Assembly (NCBI GenBank): GCA_035528175.1
Contig: DATKZC010000016.1
Location: 1-47,457, forward strand
Direction of reading: 5' to 3'
Source: JAHILA01 sp035528175
GTDB taxonomy: Bacteria; Patescibacteriota; Minisyncoccia; RBG-13-40-8-A
Length of the DNA stretch: 47,457 nucleotides
The position numbers and the translations under genes were made by a program. Below, in pieces: positions 1 through 6,788 of this stretch; position 1 is the stretch's first letter, and each line of letters begins with the position of its first letter. The notes beneath the pieces were generated by a model. The model was not told the origin of the DNA. It saw only the letters and a list, made by a program, of their open reading frames with translations, and did no database searches.

Positions 1-151
1 TTACTCCGAATACTGATTTATTTAACCAAAACCTTACTGAATGGCTGATTGAATACAACTTTTACAGGCCTCATCAGGCATTAGGCTACCGGACGCCCAT
101 TGAAACATCAAAAGTGTCACCTATGTGGTCATCTTGTACAAGATATTGACA
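1..151. mobile_element. Right end of an IS481/IS3-like insertion sequence
   Basis: The window opens inside an insertion sequence. Bases 3-149 encode the end of a DDE integrase-type transposase. The DNA just after it ends in TTGACA. Read from the other strand, the edge starts with TGT, the usual terminal trinucleotide of IS481-family elements, and a short palindrome CTTGTACAAG (134-143) lies just inside. I infer an element boundary near 151. The left end is outside the window, so family and exact boundary are unproven. Confidence 0.6.
3..149 (+). CDS. DDE integrase-core transposase, C-terminal fragment
   Basis: Only the last 48 codons lie in the window, ending at TGA 147-149. The visible peptide contains WLIEYNFYRPHQALGYRTPI, the standard end of the rve/DDE integrase core in IS3- and IS481-type transposases (pattern Y-N-x-x-R-P-H-x-x-L-G-x-x-T-P). 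The catalytic D, D and E residues lie upstream of the window and cannot be checked, so I cannot say whether the enzyme is intact. Its stop codon overlaps the -35 hexamer of the promoter for the next gene. Confidence 0.8.
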   Translation, partial: TPNTDLFNQNLTEWLIEYNFYRPHQALGYRTPIETSKVSPMWSSCTRY

Positions 152-173
152 GAGTTTTTTTATCTGGTATAAT
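146..173 (+). promoter_or_regulatory. Near-consensus sigma70-type promoter at the IS edge
   Basis: TTGACA (146-151), a 16-bp spacer and TATAAT (168-173). The -35 box is built from the transposase stop codon and the terminal bases of the IS, so the element appears to donate half of the promoter. It points at the gene starting at 242. Confidence 0.7.
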
Positions 174-177
174 CATC

Positions 178-211
178 AAGGTTAGTCTTTGTAGATTAAT
201 CTTGTTTTTTT
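178..211 (+). terminator. Terminator-like hairpin in the 5' leader
   Basis: An 11-bp stem with two G-U pairs (178-188 with 193-203, loop 189-192) is followed one base later by seven T residues (205-211). It lies just downstream of the promoter and before the SD of the next gene. It could be an attenuator, a block to read-through from the IS, or a 5'-end stabilising hairpin if transcription starts near 180. Confidence 0.35.
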
Positions 212-241
212 GAAAATTAAATAATATAAAAGGAGGAAAAC

Positions 242-1510
242 ATGGAAACCGTAAAACCGGAAGATTTAAGGATGAGGTTTGCAGAAAACCATGAAAACAA
301 ACAAGGATATCAACGTTACATTAAAAGAGTAATTCTTTTAATATTGTTGTTGATTTGCGTTTCTTTTTTGGTTTTGAGGTATGTAAACCAAAAGCACGTC
401 CAAATTCAATCCACAATTCAGAAGGCAGAAACAGAACTTGAGTTATCGCTAAAAACAGGTATTTACTCTAAAATGGTAAAAGTAGAGGGAGAACCGATTA
501 AAAGAAAACTCGTGCTCCCTAATGACAAATCCGGGCTCAGAAAATTAATACTGGGTCGGAGTAAGATACTGGTAAACAAAAACGATGTGATTGGCGCTCA
601 AGTTGATCGTGTAAATCGCGACTGGTACGGCAAGGAAATTGACAAACTTCCCTCAGAAACACCCAAAAAAGAGGAGCTGATTACTTATCACGAAGGCGCA
701 AGGATAAAAGATATCCTAGATATAACTGATGCCAAATTACGTATGCTTACAAACACAATTGTACGTAAGTGTAATAATGCATGGTTTGCGCCCGACGAGA
801 ATGGAATTTTTAAGTATGAGGTTCTAAAGGACAAGGTTCTGTATCCAACCTCTATGGTGAAAAAGAATGTTGGGTTGCTTAGGGATACTCACGGAATCTC
901 TTCTATTGTTTATCAGGCAGTTCACGAAAAGGCCACATTGATAGTAGGATGCGGCGATACGCCTTCAAAAATGCAGGCAGCCGTACATTTGGCTGGTCTC
1001 GGAAAGAATGTCTACTTCCCTTGTGATAGGTATGTCGGAGAAATTATAGGATATGAAGGAAGTGGTATGCTTATTGGTACTGCCCCTGTAAAGAAAGGAG
1101 TTTTCGGGGCAATTATCGGAGATCAACCAATAGAAGTTTGGTTGAGCGAAAAAATAGTGGTTGAAGACACAAACCAATCTTATCCCATTCAGTATTACGA
1201 TGCACCGAGAAGGTATTTCGAAGAACTTCAGAAAATCAGTGGCATAAACTTTAATTTAATAATCGTCAAGGTTAGTGAATTAAAAGAAGGCCGCAAGATT
1301 GTATCTGTTGCCAGAGAAGAAGACGCGCGTGTTGTGGCTATTCGTGTGGCTTATGAAGAAGATTACCTTGCTGTAAAGAATTGGCTCTTGGAATCGAATA
1401 AAAATCGGGCCATATTATTTCACTCGGCTCCATACGAACCTGGCTATAGATTGTTCAGAGAGTTTCCAAAACAAACAAGCTTTGGAGACCCAAAACCAAT
1501 TTTCGAGTGA
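242..1510 (+). CDS. Membrane-anchored protein of unknown function
   Basis: A 422-residue protein with a charged N-terminus of about 27 residues, one transmembrane helix (about 29-47) and a large soluble part that should lie outside the membrane. I do not recognise the family. Residues 231-280 look like an alpha/beta nucleotide-binding-type segment: a hydrophobic strand followed by GCGDTPSK, then a helix and a second strand. This is weak evidence and no function follows from it. The start is fixed by a strong SD (AAAGGAGG, 230-237) ahead of ATG 242. The gene heads a unit with 1585 and 2539 and lies directly behind the IS-edge promoter. Strong SD use and the lack of a recognisable family suggest an accessory, possibly transferred gene. 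Confidence 0.75.
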   Translation: METVKPEDLRMRFAENHENKQGYQRYIKRVILLILLLICVSFLVLRYVNQKHVQIQSTIQKAETELELSLKTGIYSKMVKVEGEPIKRKLVLPNDKSGLRKLILGRSKILVNKNDVIGAQVDRVNRDWYGKEIDKLPSETPKKEELITYHEGARIKDILDITDAKLRMLTNTIVRKCNNAWFAPDENGIFKYEVLKDKVLYPTSMVKKNVGLLRDTHGISSIVYQAVHEKATLIVGCGDTPSKMQAAVHLAGLGKNVYFPCDRYVGEIIGYEGSGMLIGTAPVKKGVFGAIIGDQPIEVWLSEKIVVEDTNQSYPIQYYDAPRRYFEELQKISGINFNLIIVKVSELKEGRKIVSVAREEDARVVAIRVAYEEDYLAVKNWLLESNKNRAILFHSAPYEPGYRLFREFPKQTSFGDPKPIFE

Positions 1511-1537
1511 GAAAGAGGGATAAACCCTCTTTCTCAC
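1507..1537 (+). terminator. Perfect 13-bp hairpin containing the stop codon
   Basis: 1507-1519 pairs without mismatch with 1525-1537 around a 5-nt loop. The TGA stop of the 242 gene (1508-1510) lies in the left arm. No T-run follows, so it is either a weak terminator that reduces downstream expression or an RNA-stabilising hairpin between genes 242 and 1585. Confidence 0.55.
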
Positions 1538-1584
1538 CTTGCTTATAAACTGATACTGAAAATTTCCAAAAGGAGGAAATCAAC

Positions 1585-2526
1585 ATGAAAAGAATGATTT
1601 TGATTGTTTTTTGTTTTTTTGTGGTTACTTTGTTTTTGAGCCAACCTTTATTCTCCCAAGAGAAAAAGGATGAAGCAAAAGACAAGAAAGTGAGCCAATG
1701 GCTGATCGAGAACTGGACAGGAATCTATTACCACGGCAAAGGAACTCCTTACATGGCAAACAAAAAGATTGTGGTCGCTATGAACGATCTTAACGTCGGG
1801 TTCAATCTGTTCAGGGACAAGGAAAAATTCCTGGGTCCGTTCTACAGGAACAGAGTCACGTATGAGCCCAAAAGAGGTCTTCCATGGTTCAATATCGTGG
1901 AGAACGCGTTTGGTGTGAAATGGCGGCCGGGTTTTTTCCAATTCGGAATTGAAATTGCAAATGTCCGTTATCTGCCATCTGCTCGTTTTACGAATGTCGG
2001 AGATCAGGGCTGGGATTTTATCACAGAAGATGCGAATCAGTATACTGCGTTTCGGGCATTCGGAAGCTTTTGGGGTGATTGGAGAGTGGGAGACTGGCTC
2101 CAAGGCGAAGAATGGGGACAGATTTACTACCATGGACGTGGTACAGACAAACAGCCAAACTATATTGACTACAACAATGTAATCTTTTACACCACCGCGG
2201 AAGTTGATTTAAATCTGATACGATTTGCGAAAGAAAAAGCCGAAGCAGGAGAAAGAAGCAAGTCCATGATCCAAGTCGTTGGAAAAATCAATGGCGCTTA
2301 CGACACGAAACAGTATCCGTGGAACAATTACTATGAAGGCGGTCTTGGTCTGCAGTTCAGGTACAGCAGTTTCAGAATCGGCGTGGAGCATATCTGGGGA
2401 AACTTCCACAAAAATGCCCAATTCCACAATATTGGTGGTTATGGCTGGGATATGAATCCCGAACGACCTTATCGCACATGGAGAATTTTCGCCAATCTTT
2501 GGCTGTCCTATCAACGGGACAGATAA
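1585..2526 (+). CDS. Secreted two-repeat protein, possible beta-barrel (NfrA C-terminal-like?)
   Basis: A 313-residue protein with a clear signal peptide (two Arg/Lys residues, hydrophobic stretch about 5-22, cleavage near SQ-E). The mature part holds two diverged copies of a unit of about 130 residues. Each copy begins with I-Y-Y-H-G-K/R-G-T, has G-V/L-K/Q-W/F-R and G-I/V-E motifs, then F-x-N-x-G-x-x-G-W-D and R-x-F-x-x-x-W. Alternating aromatic and polar residues suggest amphipathic beta strands. The pattern loosely recalls the C-terminal barrel of phage-N4 adsorption protein A (NfrA); this is a guess from pattern and from the adjacent GT2 gene. A strong SD (AAAGGAGGAAA) precedes the start. 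An outer-membrane-type barrel would be unexpected in a CPR cell. Confidence 0.7.
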   Translation: MKRMILIVFCFFVVTLFLSQPLFSQEKKDEAKDKKVSQWLIENWTGIYYHGKGTPYMANKKIVVAMNDLNVGFNLFRDKEKFLGPFYRNRVTYEPKRGLPWFNIVENAFGVKWRPGFFQFGIEIANVRYLPSARFTNVGDQGWDFITEDANQYTAFRAFGSFWGDWRVGDWLQGEEWGQIYYHGRGTDKQPNYIDYNNVIFYTTAEVDLNLIRFAKEKAEAGERSKSMIQVVGKINGAYDTKQYPWNNYYEGGLGLQFRYSSFRIGVEHIWGNFHKNAQFHNIGGYGWDMNPERPYRTWRIFANLWLSYQRDR

Positions 2527-2538
2527 AAAGAGACGAAA

Positions 2539-4035
2539 ATGGAAACACCTTATTTCCCTTTATCTCCAGTTACTCTCACGCACACAGTTTTGTCATTTTT
2601 TGTCAAAAAAAATGGCTATAGGTTAATTAACCCGAAGGAAAAGATTGGAGTTCTTATCACTGTTTATAACGAAGGAAGTGGTATCAAGGAAACGCTTAGC
2701 GCGGTATTAAGACAAACTCTTCTGCCTAGCATAATCGTAGTATCTGAACATGGTTCAACTGACAAAACGATGCAGAGTATTCAAGATTATCTTTGGGCCT
2801 ATAAGTACAACATCATCTCTGCGAGTTCTCAAAATCCGTGTTTTAAAGAGATAATCCTCTATAAAAACACTATTAAACCACCAACATTATTGGCAGTAGG
2901 CAAAAAGAGAATGTCCAAGGCCGAAGGAATTAATGCTTTAAAAAATCAAGGGCTTCTTGATTGTGTTGATTGGATAGTAACCATAGATTCAGATACCATT
3001 TTGGACGCTCATTTTCTGGAAGAATTTAGAAACAACATGTACAAATTGCGCGTTAGCAAAAAGAGATTAGTTATTACCCAAAACACTATTCTTGGCGCAG
3101 TAGTTATGCCCAAGAAAAATGGCCAGTCTAAGTTTGTAGAAAAATTCATCGCGCGAGCCAGAACAGCAGAATACTCTTTTGGTCAGATACTTGTCAGGAC
3201 AGGACAGAACTTTACGGCATTGTATGTAGCGCCTGGTTGTGGTTTCATGTGTAAAACAAAAGAATACTATTTTCCCAACAAGACGGTGACGGAAGATCTA
3301 GAGTTGACTTTAACCGTTCAAAGCAACTCAGGAAAATTTAGAGTGGCTAAGCAGAAAATCATCGAACTTGGCAAAGAGTTTAAGGATTTTGAGGTATTAA
3401 TTACTCATAGGAACAAACAAACACAAAGAATGCTATTCGATCAATTTGTTCAGTTATTCTACAAGAGAGGAGGGCAAGAAATCATCTTTAGGTACAACAA
3501 AGCCTTTTTTGTAAAAGAGGCGATAATGTACACACAGGAACCTACTAATCTGAAGTCACTTGCTAATCAACTTGATCGTTGGACAAGGGGGTTTCATCAA
3601 GTAATGGCTCTCAAGTCTGGATGTTTTCGGAGAAGGGCAGGTGTTGCGTGGACGGTGTACGGCGCAAAATATGAAGGATTGCTTAGTAGTTTAATCTATC
3701 TTGGTATTCCTTTGTCCTTGATTACGTATTTGTTGTTTGGGTTTGGGCTCAAGCCAAAATACTTTGCCACTTTTTTCTTAGTAGATTTTGTTATCCAATA
3801 TTGTTTGGTAATAATAGCTATTTATAAAAAGTTGCGTATAGAAAGAAGCGACAAAGCTTTTTTAAAAGCTGTTAAAGAATCTATGCTTAACATGTTGCCG
3901 TGGTATTTTCTACGGGCAATGAATTCGGTACAGTTCTTGAAAACGTTCGTCGGAACAATCATTGATACAAAATTTAAGGGGATTCGAGATTGGTCCAAGA
4001 ACGCAATTTGGGAACGCCCGAAAGAAATTCGCTGA
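2539..4035 (+). CDS. Processive GT2 glycosyltransferase, membrane protein
   Basis: A 498-residue protein with the hallmarks of processive family-2 glycosyltransferases (cellulose/hyaluronan synthase-like, NfrB/PgaC-like). It has a nucleotide-sugar strand ending V-Y-N-E-G (42-46), the metal-binding D-S-D (150-152), T-E-D (251-253) and the Q-x-x-R-W motif (344-348). Several hydrophobic helices follow from about residue 370 to 470. It should polymerise a sugar nucleotide at the membrane while moving the chain out. It begins 12 nt after the secreted repeat protein, so the two are probably co-transcribed; the SD here is weak. A strong terminator follows at 4072. Substrate and polymer cannot be read from sequence. 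Confidence 0.85.
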   Translation: METPYFPLSPVTLTHTVLSFFVKKNGYRLINPKEKIGVLITVYNEGSGIKETLSAVLRQTLLPSIIVVSEHGSTDKTMQSIQDYLWAYKYNIISASSQNPCFKEIILYKNTIKPPTLLAVGKKRMSKAEGINALKNQGLLDCVDWIVTIDSDTILDAHFLEEFRNNMYKLRVSKKRLVITQNTILGAVVMPKKNGQSKFVEKFIARARTAEYSFGQILVRTGQNFTALYVAPGCGFMCKTKEYYFPNKTVTEDLELTLTVQSNSGKFRVAKQKIIELGKEFKDFEVLITHRNKQTQRMLFDQFVQLFYKRGGQEIIFRYNKAFFVKEAIMYTQEPTNLKSLANQLDRWTRGFHQVMALKSGCFRRRAGVAWTVYGAKYEGLLSSLIYLGIPLSLITYLLFGFGLKPKYFATFFLVDFVIQYCLVIIAIYKKLRIERSDKAFLKAVKESMLNMLPWYFLRAMNSVQFLKTFVGTIIDTKFKGIRDWSKNAIWERPKEIR

Positions 4036-4046
4036 GTGTTCATTGG

Positions 4047-4055
4047 AAAGGAGGT
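4047..4055 (+). promoter_or_regulatory. Orphan Shine-Dalgarno with no gene behind it
   Basis: AAAGGAGGT is as strong as the SDs of the accessory genes in this window. No usable start codon follows before the terminator stem at 4072. It looks like the 5' remnant of a lost cassette gene. Confidence 0.4.
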
Positions 4056-4071
4056 AAAAAAAGAATTTCAG

Positions 4072-4105
4072 GGGGTGCCAGAACAATTGGCACCCCATTT
4101 TTTTT
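4072..4105 (+). terminator. Rho-independent terminator
   Basis: A 9-bp GC-rich stem (4072-4080 with 4088-4096), 7-nt loop, and eight T residues (4098-4105). It closes the 242-4035 unit. Confidence 0.9.
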
Positions 4106-4120
4106 ATTTTAAATTTCTGT

Positions 4121-4126
4121 TAAAAT
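4121..4126 (+). promoter_or_regulatory. -10 box for a leaderless transcript
   Basis: TAAAAT lies 6 nt before ATG 4133 and there is no SD. This places the likely transcript start on or next to the start codon. Confidence 0.5.
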
Positions 4127-4132
4127 ATAAAT

Positions 4133-4654
4133 ATGGATTTATACTTGTTTGAAAAAATAAATGGACTGGTTTATGCGTCAAAAGCATTGGATTATATCGG
4201 AATGTTTTTTGCTGATTATTTTCAATACATTATAGGAGCGATTATTATAATTCTTCTTTTGTGGAAAAAAAATCGCATTATGATTTTGTCAGCTGCGATT
4301 TCTGTTTTTCTTTCTCGTCTTGTGATTGCGGAAATTGTGAAAATTATTATTCAGCGTGCCAGGCCATACGTAGTTTTGGAAACAGCGAATAAAATAATTT
4401 TCGAGAACGCGGATTTCAAATCAATGCCATCTGGACACGCGGCAATATTTTTCGCCTTGGCAATGGCAATTTATTTTTATAACAAGAAATTGGGGGTATT
4501 CTTTTTTGTGAGCGCGATTTTAATTTCTCTCGCCCGCATTTTCTGTGGAGTACACTGGCCATCAGATATTTTGGTCGGGGTAATAATAGGAATTGTATCG
4601 GGGATAATCGTAGATTTAATAATTCGCAAAAAGAAAACATATGGAAGAAATTGA
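4133..4654 (+). CDS. PAP2-family phosphatase (undecaprenyl-diphosphatase-like)
   Basis: A 173-residue integral membrane protein with five or six hydrophobic helices and the complete PAP2 signature: K-x6-R-P (K70, R77-P78), P-S-G-H (99-102) and R-x5-H-x3-D (R135, H141, D145). Family members remove phosphate from undecaprenyl diphosphate or related lipid phosphates. In this envelope-rich window, recycling of the lipid carrier is the likeliest role (inference). It is preceded by a -10 box only, with no SD. Its last 14 bases overlap the next gene, so it opens a three-gene unit ending at 6466. Confidence 0.88.
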   Translation: MDLYLFEKINGLVYASKALDYIGMFFADYFQYIIGAIIIILLLWKKNRIMILSAAISVFLSRLVIAEIVKIIIQRARPYVVLETANKIIFENADFKSMPSGHAAIFFALAMAIYFYNKKLGVFFFVSAILISLARIFCGVHWPSDILVGVIIGIVSGIIVDLIIRKKKTYGRN

Positions 4655-5690
4655 CATTAAAAGAATATCACAATTAATATCTCAAAAACTCAATCAAAAT
4701 ATTGAAATAACTGCTATTGAAAAAATCGGAAGCGGTTATCATTCCGACGGGTTTAAATTAACAGCAAAAGATGGCAAAAATTTCTTTTTGAAAAAAGTTA
4801 AATCTCATGACCTGGGATTTGAATTTCCCGAAAGGAAAGTATTATCGTTATTAATCGGCCATAACATGGCAAAAAGACTCGATTTAAAACCCAGGCCAGT
4901 CGGAGTTATTTTGACTAATCAGGACACTGAAGAGTTCATACCAGATTTATCAGAAGAAACAGAAATTTACCATGTCCAAGAATTTGAAGGAGACAGCATC
5001 GATTATTGGACTTTACTTCAAAAGAAAAAAGAAAAAAAGAATATAGATGAACAAGACATTAAAGAGCTTTCCGGGGTTATAAGTTTTTTAACAAAACTTC
5101 ATTCGATTAAACACCATTCTTTGGACCCTCAAAAATTGAAAGCGATTTACAACGATGCCTTGCGAAATATGCTTACCAATCCCGAATTAACAATGATGCT
5201 TTTGCATGATTTTCCGGAAGATCACGCAGTTTTGCCGATAGAAAAGCAAAAAGAGTATATTAGCGCGATATATGAATTAATACGCAAATGGAAAGATAGA
5301 TACGACAGAGTTGTAGCGCTACATGGCGATTTTTGGGGCACAAATTTTTTCTTTAGAAAAGACAATACGACCTGGGTAATTGATTATTCGAGAATTCCAT
5401 GGGGAGATCCCGGAATTGATGTCGGATGGTGGCTAACACAATATTTGTGGTTTTATCACGAAACAAAAAATGTATATTTTAAAGATTTGGGGGAAAAATT
5501 TCTGGAAATGTATATTGAAAAAACAGGGGACAAAGAAGTTCGTAAGTCATTAAGCCTGGTAATGGGGTTTATAGGATTGGTGTATATTACGCCGAGATTT
5601 TTTCCGGATTTAAACCAAGATTTAGCGAAGAGATTTTTAAATAATATTATAGAGATAATTAAAAATAACGAATTATTATGGAAAATGTAG
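4641..5690 (+). CDS. APH/choline-kinase-family phosphotransferase
   Basis: A 349-residue cytoplasmic kinase-fold protein. The Brenner motif H-G-D-x4-N (H228, D230, N235) and the metal-binding D-Y-S segment (D248) are both present. An N-lobe Lys in F-F-L-K-K (about 51-52) is a candidate ATP-binding lysine. Family members phosphorylate small hydroxyl compounds such as aminoglycosides, choline, homoserine or sugars; the substrate cannot be told. It overlaps the PAP2 gene upstream by 14 bp and the phosphatase gene downstream by 13 bp, suggesting translational coupling. No resistance role is supported by context. Confidence 0.82.
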   Translation: MEEIDIKRISQLISQKLNQNIEITAIEKIGSGYHSDGFKLTAKDGKNFFLKKVKSHDLGFEFPERKVLSLLIGHNMAKRLDLKPRPVGVILTNQDTEEFIPDLSEETEIYHVQEFEGDSIDYWTLLQKKKEKKNIDEQDIKELSGVISFLTKLHSIKHHSLDPQKLKAIYNDALRNMLTNPELTMMLLHDFPEDHAVLPIEKQKEYISAIYELIRKWKDRYDRVVALHGDFWGTNFFFRKDNTTWVIDYSRIPWGDPGIDVGWWLTQYLWFYHETKNVYFKDLGEKFLEMYIEKTGDKEVRKSLSLVMGFIGLVYITPRFFPDLNQDLAKRFLNNIIEIIKNNELLWKM

Positions 5691-6466
5691 ACAAAAAGCC
5701 GATAAAAGTTAATATTTTTAGACACGGAAAGGCATTATACAAACAGGAAGAAACATCCCTTGAAGAGGCAGAAGATTTGACAGAGGAGGGGATTGAGAAG
5801 GTTAAATTAAATGCGGGAAAAATAGCGGAATTAATTGATCCAGAAGAAGAAGTAGCAATATGGTCTTCATCAAAGGGAAGGGGCTTACATACAGCAAAGA
5901 TTATTAAAGAAGTGCTAAAAGAAAAAGGAATTAATTTAAGAGAAAATGGAATACAGGTTTTTAATGAATTAACAGAAGTAAAAAATTTTTCCTGGCAATT
6001 ATTCGAGCCATTAATATCTGGCGGAAAAGTAGAATTCGCCGGTAAAAAATTTTCTATAGACAAAGAAAAAACCAATCCAGATGATTTGAATTACGAGGAA
6101 TATTTTATAAATGACGCAATTAGTAAAATTCCTGCTAAATTCAAAAAAGAATTGCCAGAAGAATATGTTAAGGAAATTGAAGGACTCGAGAAGTTTTTTG
6201 ATATCACAAAAAGAATAATGGAACCGTTATCTAGAATTAAGAAACTAAAAGATAAATCATATAGAGTTATTATAGTCACGCATGACGCATTGACTGGTTT
6301 TATCGCAAATATTTTTTCGGAAGGGAAAAAGAAATCTTTAGACCCGGGGGAATTTATAAATTTGGAGATGCGCGGCGATAAGCTGGTTGTGACTAATGTT
6401 GGCGAATTGGAAAAAGGAAAAAATAATCTCGATGTAATAGAAGAATTTAAAAAAAGTAATTCTTGA
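5678..6466 (+). CDS. Histidine phosphatase superfamily protein
   Basis: A 262-residue protein with the phosphoglycerate-mutase-like signature: R-H-G (15-17, the phospho-accepting His), an S-S-S-K-G-R segment (about 63-68) and the second catalytic His in V-T-H-D (H202). Members are phosphatases or mutases for phosphosugars, nucleotides or phosphoproteins. It is longer than a minimal SixA-type domain; residues about 100-190 form a helical insertion. It overlaps the APH-like kinase gene. A kinase, a phosphatase and a lipid phosphatase in one overlapping unit suggest a shared phosphate-ester pathway, which I cannot name. Confidence 0.82.
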   Translation: MENVDKKPIKVNIFRHGKALYKQEETSLEEAEDLTEEGIEKVKLNAGKIAELIDPEEEVAIWSSSKGRGLHTAKIIKEVLKEKGINLRENGIQVFNELTEVKNFSWQLFEPLISGGKVEFAGKKFSIDKEKTNPDDLNYEEYFINDAISKIPAKFKKELPEEYVKEIEGLEKFFDITKRIMEPLSRIKKLKDKSYRVIIVTHDALTGFIANIFSEGKKKSLDPGEFINLEMRGDKLVVTNVGELEKGKNNLDVIEEFKKSNS

Positions 6467-6788
6467 CATTATAATTAAATTGCCTAAGAATTATACTTGT
6501 AATCAATGCCATTCAGCCCTTAAAGGCGTTATAGTTTAATTTTACTGAACGTAGTTGAAGTAGGGGCCAGAAATGAGCGAATGTCGCAATTATAGTGGTT
6601 GCTTTTTGTCCGTCTTGAGTTTGCTTCTGTAGGACAAAACAGAGGAGAGATAAGAAGAGCGTCTTCCACTTCATTTTGTTTTCACTATCGCTCTGTGGAA
6701 ACATTCTCGCGATGTTCGCTCTTTTTTGCTTGCCCTGCACCGAATTTATTCTGGTGCGGGGATTTTAAATCTGTTATAATTAAATTAT
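6467..6788. other. 322-bp gap without a confident gene
   Basis: No tRNA, rRNA or well-supported CDS is visible. A minus-strand reading frame (6513-6740) has a hydrophobic stretch but no SD or suitably placed -10 box, so I do not call it. Near the right end is a 9-bp hairpin with one G-U pair (6733-6741 with 6753-6761) followed by ATTTT, a possible weak terminator. The leader of the next gene begins straight after it. The internal part is less AT-rich than other spacers here and may be a repeat or a structured RNA. Confidence 0.4.
6775..6780 (+). promoter_or_regulatory. -10 box (TGT-TATAAT) for a leaderless transcript
   Basis: TATAAT with an upstream TGT lies 8 nt before ATG 6789, with no SD between them. 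Confidence 0.6.

Noticed and set aside
1648..2133. Long minus-strand frame opposite the secreted repeat protein
   Set aside because: It is antisense to a gene with signal peptide, SD and internal repeats, and shows no motif of its own.
6513..6740. Minus-strand reading frame of 75 codons
   Set aside because: It has a hydrophobic stretch but no SD, no suitably placed -10 box, and its GTG start falls in a hairpin. I left it as part of an unexplained spacer.
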